Part shown: piece after piece, positions 1 through 24,300 of the stretch
How positions within the stretch are numbered: the first letter of the stretch is position 1
How the letters are laid out: the number at the start of each line of letters is the position of its first letter
DNA from: Paenibacillus peoriae KCTC 3763
GTDB lineage: Bacteria > Bacillota > Bacilli > Paenibacillales > Paenibacillaceae
Reading direction: 5' to 3'
DNA length: 64,000 nucleotides
Assembly: GCF_000236805.1 (NCBI RefSeq)
Contig: NZ_AGFX01000015.1
Location: forward strand, 1 to 64,000
Translations under genes and position numbers: made by a program
Notes under the pieces: generated by a model
Databases searched by the model: none
Told to the model about the DNA's origin: nothing
The model's input: only the letters and a program-made list of their open reading frames with translations

Positions 1-1938
1 CCGAACGGTAAAATCGACCGTAAAGCACTGCCTATGCCAGAATTGGCAAGTAGTTCAGATATTGTCTACGTTGCTCCAAGAAATGAAGTGGAACAACAAT
101 TGGCGAATCTCTGGCAAACGGTGCTTGGTAGAGAACAGGTAAGTATCGACGAGAACTTCTTTGAACTTGGAGGACATTCTTTAAAGGCGATTCAACTCGT
201 CACCAAAGCACAGGAATCAGGTATTCCATTGGGCATACATCAAGTGTTGCAACACCAAACCATTCGAAGCTTGTCCGATCTGCTATCCCTTGATAAAGTT
301 GCCACCAAGCAAGATACTTCATTGCTTACAGATTTAACGGAAGCTGAACAATGGATTAGCGAAACCTTTGGAGTACAGGCTATGCTTCAATTCGTAGCCA
401 ACGATGAGCACGACTATGTATTTTTGCAGGTATATCCGTACCGACCAGATCAGATGAGTGAAATGACCGTGGGAATTTCGTCTCATATTCATTCTGAACT
501 GCACCCTCACTATATCGTTCCTATGGGTGAGGAAGACGCCGGCCAATGGGTCAGCACAGGGTATGCAGAGCTGGAGCAGACAGACGAGGAGCAGGCAAAC
601 AGCCGTCAGCGTCCGTTAGAGTCTGAGGAATGGATTATAAAAATCGCTAAAATGAATGCCCGCTGGAATAAGTACCTACTCAGATCAAAGGTTATCCATC
701 GTTTCCCGCTGGCTCCTGCTCAGCATTATCATTTGATGCACCCGGCTCCCTCGGGTACCGTGATCCGGCTGGACCAATACGTGGATGTGGAGCGTCTGAC
801 TACAGCGGTTCGACAGTTGATTCAACGCCATGAATTACTGAGAAGTGTGCTTGTATGTTCGGATGGAATATGGGAATGGGAAGTACGGTCAACTCCAGAA
901 CATATTTCATTGCCCTGTGTAGATCTTTCAGTCTATCCTGTGAAGGAACAGCAACAGCTTCTTACATCCATCATGTCAAATCTCTATTTTGAACCTTATG
1001 AGCAGACCAAATCTTTGCAGTACCGGATTACGCTGGTTCGCTTGAATCTGCGGGAACACTTACTGCTGCTGCCATGTTCACATATTATTTTTGATGCTAC
1101 GAGCAGTGTAGTTCTGCATAATCAGCTTCTTGAGGAATACGATCACACACAGCAGAGTCAGACAGTTAAAACATTCCATTATCACGATTATGTCGATCTT
1201 ATCCGTCAAGGTCCTCAAGGAATCAGTGATCAGAACATTGTGGAGCAATTTAAGCTCCATGCGTTTGACAACAACAATAGCCGAATCCATACAAGGACCC
1301 GGGAATGTAACTATGCAGAATCCACCTCATTTACTTGGGAACTGAAGCTGCATGATATTCCAAAACAGGACGGGGCTGCAAACCTGTCGGATATTTCGTT
1401 GCAAATGGGATTTCAGTTCTTTAGCAGTTACTTTGAACAGTCCGAAGTTCCATTATGGTTGACGCAGTATGGACGACAATATGGGGATCGGAACTACTTT
1501 GGGTCACTGGGAGAATATATTGATCATATTCCTGTTTTGCTCCAGAAGGAAGAGGAGATATCCTATGAAAACGATATTCAGAAGCCCTTGGATGTTGCCG
1601 TAAATCACTATTTGAATTTCTTCAATTTGATCTTTAACGAAGAAATGAAATCAGCTTACCCGCAATCAAGCAGCATTCTAAAAAAGAATTTTGAACAATT
1701 ACCTATTGTGTTCAACTACTTGGGTGAAATGCAGGAAGACTCGAAGTTGCTCGGTACTTTGAATAGGCCGAAAAAAGAGGCTAATGGAGGCAAAGCCATT
1801 TTCTTCGAGTCTGCTTATACAGCAAGTGTTCTGAAAATTTCTCTGTTCCTTCCGTATGAGGAAGACTACGAGGAAATTTATCGAATCTTCCAAGCTGTAA
1901 ATGAAAAGGTCCTTTCGGGTCTGACCATACCGCAGTAA
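1..1938 (+). CDS. NRPS C-terminal fragment: end of A, PCP, inserted segment, CT-like terminal domain (5' partial)
   Basis: The reading frame is open from base 1. The first bases encode PNGKIDRKALP, the A10 motif that ends an adenylation domain, so the gene begins before the window. A peptidyl carrier domain follows (residues about 20-95) with LGGHSLKA at the phosphopantetheine site. Next come about 135 residues of no recognised family. The rest (about 235-640) is a condensation/epimerization-superfamily domain with LAPAQHYHL at motif 1, SHIIFDATS at 1078-1104 in place of HHxxxDGxS, and an E-domain-like FNYLGE near the end. The Glu of the E4 motif is replaced by Thr (LTQYGRQ). No thioesterase follows. 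The same architecture ends the synthetase at 21336-26081. It is likely the chain-releasing end of a separate assembly line; the release role is inferred from the SHxxxDxxS/T signature of fungal CT domains. Confidence 0.9.
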   Translation, partial: PNGKIDRKALPMPELASSSDIVYVAPRNEVEQQLANLWQTVLGREQVSIDENFFELGGHSLKAIQLVTKAQESGIPLGIHQVLQHQTIRSLSDLLSLDKVATKQDTSLLTDLTEAEQWISETFGVQAMLQFVANDEHDYVFLQVYPYRPDQMSEMTVGISSHIHSELHPHYIVPMGEEDAGQWVSTGYAELEQTDEEQANSRQRPLESEEWIIKIAKMNARWNKYLLRSKVIHRFPLAPAQHYHLMHPAPSGTVIRLDQYVDVERLTTAVRQLIQRHELLRSVLVCSDGIWEWEVRSTPEHISLPCVDLSVYPVKEQQQLLTSIMSNLYFEPYEQTKSLQYRITLVRLNLREHLLLLPCSHIIFDATSSVVLHNQLLEEYDHTQQSQTVKTFHYHDYVDLIRQGPQGISDQNIVEQFKLHAFDNNNSRIHTRTRECNYAESTSFTWELKLHDIPKQDGAANLSDISLQMGFQFFSSYFEQSEVPLWLTQYGRQYGDRNYFGSLGEYIDHIPVLLQKEEEISYENDIQKPLDVAVNHYLNFFNLIFNEEMKSAYPQSSSILKKNFEQLPIVFNYLGEMQEDSKLLGTLNRPKKEANGGKAIFFESAYTASVLKISLFLPYEEDYEEIYRIFQAVNEKVLSGLTIPQ

Positions 1939-1982
1939 AGAACTGAAGATATACGTTTTAACTATAAAAAAATCTTATCAAT

Positions 1983-2053
1983 CCCCCTCTCTCATGAAAG
2001 TAACCGATATAAGGGTGCTTTCGGGTCATGTCAACCGAGAGAGGGAATTTTTT
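1983..2053 (+). terminator. Rho-independent terminator after the upstream NRPS
   Basis: CCCTCTCTC (1985-1993) pairs with GAGAGAGGG (2037-2045), followed by AATTTTTT. The intervening bases add a further weak helix (ATGAAAG with CTTTC and CAT). It separates the upstream NRPS transcript from the cluster that begins at 2765. Confidence 0.85.
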
Positions 2054-2365
2054 ATATACAAGCAAACTTTCACGAAAAGGGCATCCGCAGCTTCATGTGG
2101 GACGACTGTAACGCATTACAAATTGGTTTGTTAAGCACCAGATATAACACAAAATCCGTTTCTTACACATACTACACAGAAATTTTACAAAAATTCATTA
2201 AAATTTACAAACAATGCCTGATTTTTAGACAAAAGAGGGCATTGTTTGTGTGTATAATATATTTATACATTATAATGCCATACTTTAATTTACTTTTATG
2301 TTTATAATGAAACAAAAACATTTATATATCGCAATTTTTTCTTATTAAAGGAATTTAAAAAGATA

Positions 2366-2394
2366 TTGACATTTTTCGAATCCATATTTATTAT
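2366..2394 (+). promoter_or_regulatory. Sigma-A-type promoter of the PKS-NRPS operon
   Basis: TTGACA at 2366-2371, a 17-base spacer, and TATTAT at 2389-2394, in a very AT-rich stretch. The start point would be near 2401, which leaves an untranslated leader of about 360 bases before the acyltransferase start at 2765. No other equally good promoter was seen between the terminator at 1983-2053 and the gene. Confidence 0.65.
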
Positions 2395-2400
2395 ATAATT

Positions 2401-2764
2401 AAAATATTTCACATTTAATGTTTACATATGGAAAAAATCCTGTATGTCCTCAGTAATTTCTCATCACATTCATCTATGATGCTGAATTTTAGGTTCCAAG
2501 CCTGAAATTCCAGTATACTCCATGGTTTTTACACTTCCAAGTCTACTCACACGCCTGACTTTTGATCTCAACCACACCACGAATGGAAACTCCATAACCA
2601 ATTCACTTTTACATGTCGATTACTGTTTTTCTGGTAATATTTTTTGTTGCTTTTTGCTGTATTTACCTCTACATCCGATGTCTTCATACATATGTACATT
2701 AACACCTGAATCGTAAAAACATTTTTGTTTTGCCACATCTTTGTGGGGAGGAAAGGGGTTTGGT
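2401..2764 (+). other. Long 5' leader of the PKS-NRPS operon with one clear hairpin
   Basis: Between the predicted start point and the first gene there is no convincing coding sequence. The clearest structure is a 10-bp hairpin: GAATTTTAGG (2484-2493), loop TTCCAAG, CCTGAAATTC (2501-2510). It has no T-run, so it is not a simple terminator. The ribosome binding region GGAGGAAAGGGG lies at 2746-2758. No known riboswitch was recognised. Together with 2054-2365, which is AT-rich and otherwise featureless, this forms the 826-base gap between the two NRPS clusters. Confidence 0.4.
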
Positions 2765-16637
<13,873 letters not shown>

Positions 16638-16661
16638 TTATTCGCCCGAGGGGGAAATCCG

Positions 16662-19600
16662 ATGAGTAAAAGGCTTGAAATCGAAAAAGTGGCCAATTTA
16701 ACGCCTTTGCAGGAGGGGATGCTCTTTCATACAGTGATGGAGCCGGAATCACAGGCGTACTATGAGCAAGTACGAATGACCATACGGGGTGAACTGAACC
16801 TGGAAGCTCTGCAAAAGAGCTTCGAGACCCTGGTGCAGCGTCATGAAACGCTTCGTTCTAATATTTATCATAAAAGTGCCTCCCGCTCGCGGCTTATCGT
16901 GTTTAAGGAGCGAAATCCAACACTTCGTTACGTAAATTTGATGAATATTCCCGAGGCAGAGCAAGCTGAAGCCATTCGCAGCTACGCAGACGCAGACCGG
17001 AATGATCGTTACGATCTGAGCAAGGATTTGCTCATTCGTCTGGCTGTGCTTCAAAACCAAACGAACGCATATACGCTGTTTTTAAGCTTTCATCATATTA
17101 TTATGGACGGCTGGTGCCTCGGCATCGTTATGGACGAGCTGTTCGCGGCTTATGAAGCACTGAAAGCGGGGAAGACCGTACAACTGCCAACACCGCAGCC
17201 CTATACTGGCTATGCCCGCTGGCTGGATAAGCAGGATAAGGAGGCGGCGAAGGAATACTGGCGGTCTATCCTGAACGGCTATGATCAGCCCGCCGTGCTG
17301 CCCACCCTGCCTGTAGCCCATCCGCTCCAGGCAGATACCGGGTACTTGCTGCATGAACATAAAATAACACTCACGGATGAAACAACCCGTCAATTGCGGA
17401 CAGTGGCTGAACGCAACGGAACAACCCTTAGTAGTCTGTTTCTGGCTGCATGGGGAGTAGTGCTCGGGGGATACAACCAAAGTGAGGACGTCGTCTTCGG
17501 CACCGTTGTTTCCGGTCGACCGCCGGAACTTGAAGGTGTTGAACAGATGTTGGGACTTTTCATTAACACCATACCGGTACGAATCAAATTGGATGCAGAT
17601 CAGCCATTCTCAGGTCTGCTTCGTGAAGTGCAGCGCAGCACGATTCAATCACGGGCATATGACTATTTTTCACTCGCTGAAATACAGTCCCAGTCAGCGC
17701 TCAAGCAGCAACTCATGGACCATTTTGTTGTATTTGAAAACTACCCGCTGGAGGATATGGTTGGCCGGCCTGATCTGAAGGAACGGCTTGGATTCGTCGT
17801 GGAGGACGCCCAGCTGTCCGAAGAAACACCTTACCACTTCAACATCGAAGTGGAGGACGGAAATACGCTGAGCTTTATGCTGTCCTACAACAACTATGTC
17901 TACAGCGATGAAGCGATGACACGGTTAGCCGGACATTTGGAGCATACACTCGTTCAGATTGCACGTATACCAGAACTTCTGCTGCGGGACATTCGTTTGC
18001 TGACCGCTACAGAAGAGGCGGAGCTAGCCAATATATGGAGCGGACCGGTTGCCGACTATCCTGCCGGAACGTTTCATGGGATATTCGAGGCGGAGGCAGA
18101 GCGTATCCCGGAACAGACCGCTGTCATCTACGAAGATACTACACTGACCTATCATGAGTTGAATGAGCAGGCCAATCTGCTTGCTCAAGCATTACAAAGC
18201 CGTGGGAGCAAGCGCGAACATCTCGTCGCCGTGATGCTTGAGCGTTCAGCAGACATGATTATCGCTGTGTTAGGGATTATGAAGGCAGGAACTGCCTACG
18301 TACCTGTCGATCCGACCTACCCGAAAGAGAGAATTGCTTACATGCTTCAGGACAGCGGGGCTACGATTATGCTCACACAGTCTTCCTTGACTGAACTATT
18401 GGCCGATGTGGATTTTGCGGGTGAAGTGCTGGACTTGCCAGCGTTACTTCAACAAGCTTCACAAGCGGAGCATTCTCACCAACAAGCGCCTATCTACACG
18501 CCTATTCATGATCCTGAGGCTTTGGCCTACGTCATTTACACATCGGGAACGACGGGCAACGCCAAAGGTGTGATGATTGAGCATCGCCATTACGTAAATA
18601 CGGCGTGGGGCTATAGAGAAGCTCACCAGTTAAAAGAGTTTCCAGTCAAGCTCCTTCAGATTGCCAGTATGTCGTTCGATGTCTTTGCCGGTGATCTGGC
18701 CAAGACATTCGTGAACGGAGGCACCATGGTCATTTGCCCGCAGGATGTGCGCAGCGATCCTCCAGCTTTGGCCCAGGTTCTCGAACAGCAGAAAATTACG
18801 ACGTTTGAAGTTCCGCCAGCCTTGTTGACGCTGCTTATGGACTACGTATATGAACACGGTATAAATGTCAGTGCCATGAAACTGCTTACTACAGGCGCGG
18901 ACAGCTTTGGCGTTGAAAACTATCGGACGCTTTTGAATCGCTTCGGCGATACGATGCGCATCATGAATACCTACGGTGTAACCGAAGCGGCTATTGATTC
19001 CAGCTTTTATGAACAAACAGCTGAACGTCTGCCTCCATCAGGTATCGTCCCGATTGGAAAGGCACTGCCGAATCATAAAGTATATATCGTGGATGAGGCT
19101 TTGCGTCCGCTCCCTGTCGGCGTAGCCGGGGAGTTGTGCTTGGGCGGCGCTTCTGTGGCCCGCGGTTATTTGAACCGTCCTGACCTGACGGCGGAGAAAT
19201 TTGTACCGAATCCTTTTAATAATGGAGAGCGTCTGTACCGCACCGGAGATCTGGCCCGTTGGTTGCCGGATGGCAACATTGATTTCATCGGTCGGATTGA
19301 CTTTCAGGTGAAAATTCGTGGCTACCGGATCGAACCTGGAGAAATTGAGTCGGCCCTACTCCAATTGGATGAGGTACGCCAAGCGGTGGTCACGGATAGA
19401 ACGGATAAGACCGGACAAAAGTATTTGTGCGCCTACGTAGCAGGTACAACCGACAAATCCTTCCTGCGGACAGAGCTTGCCAAGCAGTTGCCAAGCTATA
19501 TGGTGCCCGCACATATTATCGTGCTGGATCAATTGCCTTTGACCCATAACGGTAAAATTGATCGACGTGCGCTTCCAGAACCCGAAGATTTTGTGTTGAC

Positions 19601-21293
19601 CGACGTCGAGTATGAAGCGCCGCAGAGCGAACTGGAGCAAACACTCGCTTCCATCTGGGAGGAAGTCATTGGCGTTAAGCCGATTGGCCTGCGCAACAAC
19701 TTTTTCGAGCTTGGTGGCGATTCGATCAAAGCGTTACAAATCGCAGCCCGATTGAATGCAAAGGGTCTCAAAATGGACATGAAGGATTTGTTCCGTCATC
19801 CACAAATTGATTTGATTGCTCCTTATATTAAAAAAGTAACCCGGACCATCCCGCAGGGGGAAGTACAAGGTGTAGTGGAGCTGACACCGATCCAATGGGA
19901 ATTTTTTGAGCATCATCGAACAGAACGTCATCATTACAATCAGGCTGTCATGCTCCAGAACGCCGAAAGATGGAACGAAACCTGGCTGAGAATTGCCATG
20001 GATAAGCTGACCACGCACCATGATGGCTTGCGCATGACCTTTGATGAGCGTGAAAAAGAACCTGTCGCCTATAACAGAGCCATAGCCGAAGGTGAACACT
20101 TTACATTGGAAAGCTACGATTTATTACATGCTGACCAGCCTGAGGAAGAAATCGCGCAGCTGGCTGATGCGTTACAAAGCCGCTTTGATTTGCGCAGCGG
20201 CCCGCTTGTGCGTTTGGTTTTATTCCGGCTACAGGAAGCCGATCATTTATTAATCGTCATTCATCATCTTGTCGTAGACGGTGTGTCGTGGAGAATCCTG
20301 CTGGAAGACCTGGAAACAACCTACCAACAGTTAGCTAACGGTGAAAAGCTACAGCTGCCCGCCAAGACCGATTCCTACAAAGAATGGGCAGCACGTCTGT
20401 CCAAGTATGCACAAAGCGCACTGGCGCGACAGGAAATCAGCTATTGGAATGCAGTAGAAGCTCATGAAATACTTTCACTGCCAAAAGATCATGAGGTTCC
20501 AGATAGCCTGATCCGTGACGGTCGCCAATCCGAAGTGACACTCAGCCGGGAAGAAACCGAAAATCTGCTGAAGCACGCGCACGATGCTTACAATACAGAA
20601 ACAAATGATATTTTACTAACGGCACTAGGACTGGCTTACCGGGAATGGAGCGGACATGCTGAAATTGCAGTCCAGGTGGAAAGTCATAGCAGGACGGAAT
20701 GGATTAAAGACATTGACGTATCCCGTACAGTCGGCAGGTTTACGTCCGTGTATCCGTTCGTGCTAAATGTGAGCAAGCCCGAAGATTTGGCCCATCAAAT
20801 CAAGCTGGTTAAGGACAATTTGCGACGTGTACCCAACAAGGGCGTCGGCTATGGCATTTTACGCTACTTGACCGACAGGGAGCAGCAGGATAGGGCAACT
20901 CTTTTTTCTGCCAAGCCACCTGAAATCAGCTTTTGCTTTGACGGAGAAGCCAGAGAAGGTACGACATGGCGTACCTCAACACTATCCACGTTTGCTGGTA
21001 CTGAAATCAGCCCTCTGACTGAAAAAGCGTCCAGCTTTGATATTCATGGTGCGGTGGCTGACGAAAGACTCCGCATTCTATTCGAATACAACGCACGTGA
21101 ATATGAAGCATCGACGGTGGAGCGGCTTACAGCCAGCTTTAAGAATCATCTGATCGAACTTATTCGCCATTGCTGTGCCAAGGATACAGCAGAACAAAGC
21201 CCGACGGATTTTACATATGGGCAATTGTCTCTGGACCAGTTTGAAAATATTGCAAATCGCTTGACAAATAAGCTGTTAAACCAACTGAAATAG
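16662..21293 (+). CDS. NRPS, one module: C-A-PCP-E (Orn/Dab-like code)
   Basis: 1543 residues. An N-terminal acceptor-type COM region runs into a C domain (LTPLQEGMLFH; HHIIMDGW, His144/145) of the type that follows E domains. The A domain (467-976) has VIYTSGTTGNAKG and a specificity line read by hand as D-V-G-E-L-T-T-I-D. This shares D-V-G-E and I-D with codes known for Orn/Dab/Lys, so a basic residue is the best guess. The PCP has LGGDSIKA (Ser1021). The E domain is intact, with IHHLVVDGVSW (His1201/1202), ESHSR at E4 and RTVGRFTSVYP at E5, so a D-residue is expected. The tail (residues about 1510-1543, LSLDQFENIANRL) fits a donor COM helix. The gene lies 24 bases after the hybrid gene, with a purine-rich site before ATG 16662. 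Confidence 0.92.
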   Translation: MSKRLEIEKVANLTPLQEGMLFHTVMEPESQAYYEQVRMTIRGELNLEALQKSFETLVQRHETLRSNIYHKSASRSRLIVFKERNPTLRYVNLMNIPEAEQAEAIRSYADADRNDRYDLSKDLLIRLAVLQNQTNAYTLFLSFHHIIMDGWCLGIVMDELFAAYEALKAGKTVQLPTPQPYTGYARWLDKQDKEAAKEYWRSILNGYDQPAVLPTLPVAHPLQADTGYLLHEHKITLTDETTRQLRTVAERNGTTLSSLFLAAWGVVLGGYNQSEDVVFGTVVSGRPPELEGVEQMLGLFINTIPVRIKLDADQPFSGLLREVQRSTIQSRAYDYFSLAEIQSQSALKQQLMDHFVVFENYPLEDMVGRPDLKERLGFVVEDAQLSEETPYHFNIEVEDGNTLSFMLSYNNYVYSDEAMTRLAGHLEHTLVQIARIPELLLRDIRLLTATEEAELANIWSGPVADYPAGTFHGIFEAEAERIPEQTAVIYEDTTLTYHELNEQANLLAQALQSRGSKREHLVAVMLERSADMIIAVLGIMKAGTAYVPVDPTYPKERIAYMLQDSGATIMLTQSSLTELLADVDFAGEVLDLPALLQQASQAEHSHQQAPIYTPIHDPEALAYVIYTSGTTGNAKGVMIEHRHYVNTAWGYREAHQLKEFPVKLLQIASMSFDVFAGDLAKTFVNGGTMVICPQDVRSDPPALAQVLEQQKITTFEVPPALLTLLMDYVYEHGINVSAMKLLTTGADSFGVENYRTLLNRFGDTMRIMNTYGVTEAAIDSSFYEQTAERLPPSGIVPIGKALPNHKVYIVDEALRPLPVGVAGELCLGGASVARGYLNRPDLTAEKFVPNPFNNGERLYRTGDLARWLPDGNIDFIGRIDFQVKIRGYRIEPGEIESALLQLDEVRQAVVTDRTDKTGQKYLCAYVAGTTDKSFLRTELAKQLPSYMVPAHIIVLDQLPLTHNGKIDRRALPEPEDFVLTDVEYEAPQSELEQTLASIWEEVIGVKPIGLRNNFFELGGDSIKALQIAARLNAKGLKMDMKDLFRHPQIDLIAPYIKKVTRTIPQGEVQGVVELTPIQWEFFEHHRTERHHYNQAVMLQNAERWNETWLRIAMDKLTTHHDGLRMTFDEREKEPVAYNRAIAEGEHFTLESYDLLHADQPEEEIAQLADALQSRFDLRSGPLVRLVLFRLQEADHLLIVIHHLVVDGVSWRILLEDLETTYQQLANGEKLQLPAKTDSYKEWAARLSKYAQSALARQEISYWNAVEAHEILSLPKDHEVPDSLIRDGRQSEVTLSREETENLLKHAHDAYNTETNDILLTALGLAYREWSGHAEIAVQVESHSRTEWIKDIDVSRTVGRFTSVYPFVLNVSKPEDLAHQIKLVKDNLRRVPNKGVGYGILRYLTDREQQDRATLFSAKPPEISFCFDGEAREGTTWRTSTLSTFAGTEISPLTEKASSFDIHGAVADERLRILFEYNAREYEASTVERLTASFKNHLIELIRHCCAKDTAEQSPTDFTYGQLSLDQFENIANRLTNKLLNQLK

Positions 21294-21335
21294 GAATTTG
21301 AAAATTCTGAACCTGATGAGGAGAGGTGAACTTTT

Positions 21336-24300
21336 TTGAGCCAAGTGAAAATTAAAGACCTCTATCCGCTATCCCCGATGCAGGAGGGAATGCTATTTCA
21401 TTCCATACTTGATGAAAAGTCAGAGGCTTATTTTGAACAAACGATCATTACCATTCATGAAGTGATGGATACCAACCTAATCAGCCGAAGCTTACAAAAG
21501 CTGATTGACCGCTATGATATTTTCCGTACGGTATTCGTGTATAAGGAAACGGATCGTCCGCTTCAGGTTGTACTGGAGGAACGGTCAGCTGCTCCTGTCC
21601 ATACCGAAGATGTGCGTAGTCTACCGGATGCGGAAAAGCATAGACGACTTCAAGCCATTTTACAGGAAGAGCGGCAGAGAGGTTTTGATCTGGAAAAGGA
21701 GGTTCTCATCCGGTTAGCGCTTGTACAGTGGGATGAGGACACCTCGAAGCTCATCTGGATCTCTCATCATATTATTATGGACGGCTGGTGCCTGCGGACG
21801 GTAGCCAAAGATTTTTTTGATATTTACACATCACTTCGGGACGATACTCCTTTAAAATTAGAGCCTGTCCATCCATTTAGCAGCTTTATTCAGTGGTTGG
21901 AAAGACAAAATAAAGAGGAAGCTGCAGCATACTGGAAACGATATGTGACTGATTTTGAAAATGAAACCGTCGTGCCCGGCTATACACGATCCGTCGCTCC
22001 TTCGTTTCAGGCAGAGCAACTCATATGCACATGGGGAGAGCAGCTGACCCAAGGCATGGAACAAATCGCCAAGCAAAACCGTGTCACCGTCAGCACCTTA
22101 TTTCAAACCGTTTGGGGCTTATTACTACAAACGTACAACAACAGTAAAGACGTCATTTTCGGGTCTGTTGTGTCGGGCAGACCTGATGAAATCCCCGGTA
22201 TTGAAAATATGGTCGGATTATTCATTAATACCATACCCGTACGTATTAAAAGCTCCGCTGAACAGCGGTTTTCCGACTTGCTTACGTCTATACAGGATTC
22301 CTTGATGGAGTCCAATCGGTATTCCTATTTTTCCTTGGCTGATATTCAAACCCATAGTGTACTAAAACAAAACCTGATCCAGCATATTGTCGCCTTTGAA
22401 AACTTTCCCGTGTCGGAAGAGCTTACGGGCTTGGAACAAAATCCTAAGGCCCTCCGTGTTGGTGAAATAGAGGATATTGAACAGACCAATTATGATTTGA
22501 ATGTAATCGTCATGCCTGGCCGAGAGCTGGAAATCAAATTTAGCTATAACGCACTGACGTATAACAAAAATGCGATCAAACAATTGGCTGCTCACCTCAT
22601 CCAAATGATGGAGCAAGTTATTCAAAACCCCAATATCCGGGTTTCGGAGATTGATCTTTTGACAGCGGAGGAAAAACAGCAGCTTTTGTTTGATTTTAAC
22701 GATACACGAAGACCATATCCATCGGACCACACCATACATCACGGCTTTGAAGAACAGGTAGAGAAAACACCGGATGCGGTAGCCATTGTATTTGAAAATC
22801 GTGAGCTAGCCTACCGGGAATTAAATATAAAAGCTAATCAACTGGCCTCGAAGCTGCGGAAACTGGGGGTTGCGCCGGACACCATCGTAGGCATTTTGAC
22901 TGAACGTTCACCAGAAATGATTATCGGTATTCTTGGTATTTTGAAGGCGGGTGGAGCTTACTTGCCACTGGAGCCTTCTTATCCACAGGAACGGATTATG
23001 TTTATGCTTCAGGATAGCGGTAGCGAAGTTCTGCTAACCCTATCCGACAAGGGGAAACAGATGAACACTTTCGATTTTTCCGGTACTGTTCTGGATCTGG
23101 CCGACATCAGCTCCTACGATTCCGACGACTTCATTTTTTCCGAATCGACAACGGCAGACAATCTGGCCTATGTCATGTATACATCCGGCTCGACCGGGCG
23201 TCCCAAGGGTGTCATGATTGAACACCGGAATGTCATACGGCTGGTGAAGAACACCAATTACGTACCATTTGCCGAGAACGAACGCATTTTGCTGACCGGG
23301 GCGCTCGTGTTCGATGCCTGTACCTTTGAAATTTGGGGAGCTTTGCTGAACGGATTGCGCTTGTACATTGTACCGGAATCCGTAATCCTGGACGCTGTTC
23401 AGCTTGGTGAAGCATTGGATCGATATCATATTACAACGCTGTGGCTGACATCGCCCTTGTTTAACCAACTCACTCAGCACAAACCAGATCTCTTTGCTTC
23501 GCTAAAGCACCTGCTGGTGGGCGGAGATGTGCTTTTACCTGGGATCATTAATACGGTTAGAGCACATTCTCCGGGACTGAACGTTATCAACGTCTATGGC
23601 CCCACAGAAAACACCACATTTTCTACTTATTTCACGATTGATAAGGAATATAACAGCATTCCTATTGGTCGTCCAATTGGCAATTCAACTGTTTATATTT
23701 TGGACTCTTCAAGCAGGCTGCTGCCTATTGGTGCTCAAGGAGAAATATGTGTTGGTGGGGATGGTCTGGCGCGTGGCTATCTGAACAGGGATGATCTGAC
23801 CCGGCTAAATTTTGTCCCTAATCCATTCATTCCGGGAGAAAAATTGTATCGGACAGGTGATTTGGGCAGATGGCTACCGGATGGCAATCTGGAGTATCTC
23901 GGACGGATAGACCAGCAGGTTAAAATCCGCGGGTATCGTATTGAACCTGGCGAAATTGAAACCCAGCTCATGAAACATGATGCAGTTCGGGAGGCGCACG
24001 TAGCGGTAAAAAGCATGAAGGATGGTCAAAAAACGCTTTGTGCTTATATCTCAACCGACGTACCGCTATCCAAGAGTGATATGAAGACCCATTTGACTGG
24101 CCATTTGCCGGATTATATGATTCCTGCCCAGTATGTGTTCCTGCCGGCGTTTCCCCTGACAACGAACGGTAAAATCGACCGCCAAGCATTGCCTGAGCCA
24201 GAAATGACCAGTGGTTCCGATGTGGAATACGTTGCTCCTAGAAATGAAATGGAACAACAGTTGGCAGACCTGTGGCAAGCAGTGCTTGGCGTTGAAAAGG

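Noticed and set aside
2095-2307. A 70-codon ORF in the gap after the first NRPS terminator
   Set aside because: AT-rich, no ribosome binding site, biased composition; looks like chance in a non-coding leader.
2522-2716. A 64-codon ORF in the leader of the PKS-NRPS operon
   Set aside because: No Shine-Dalgarno site and no protein-like pattern; it lies in the predicted untranslated leader.
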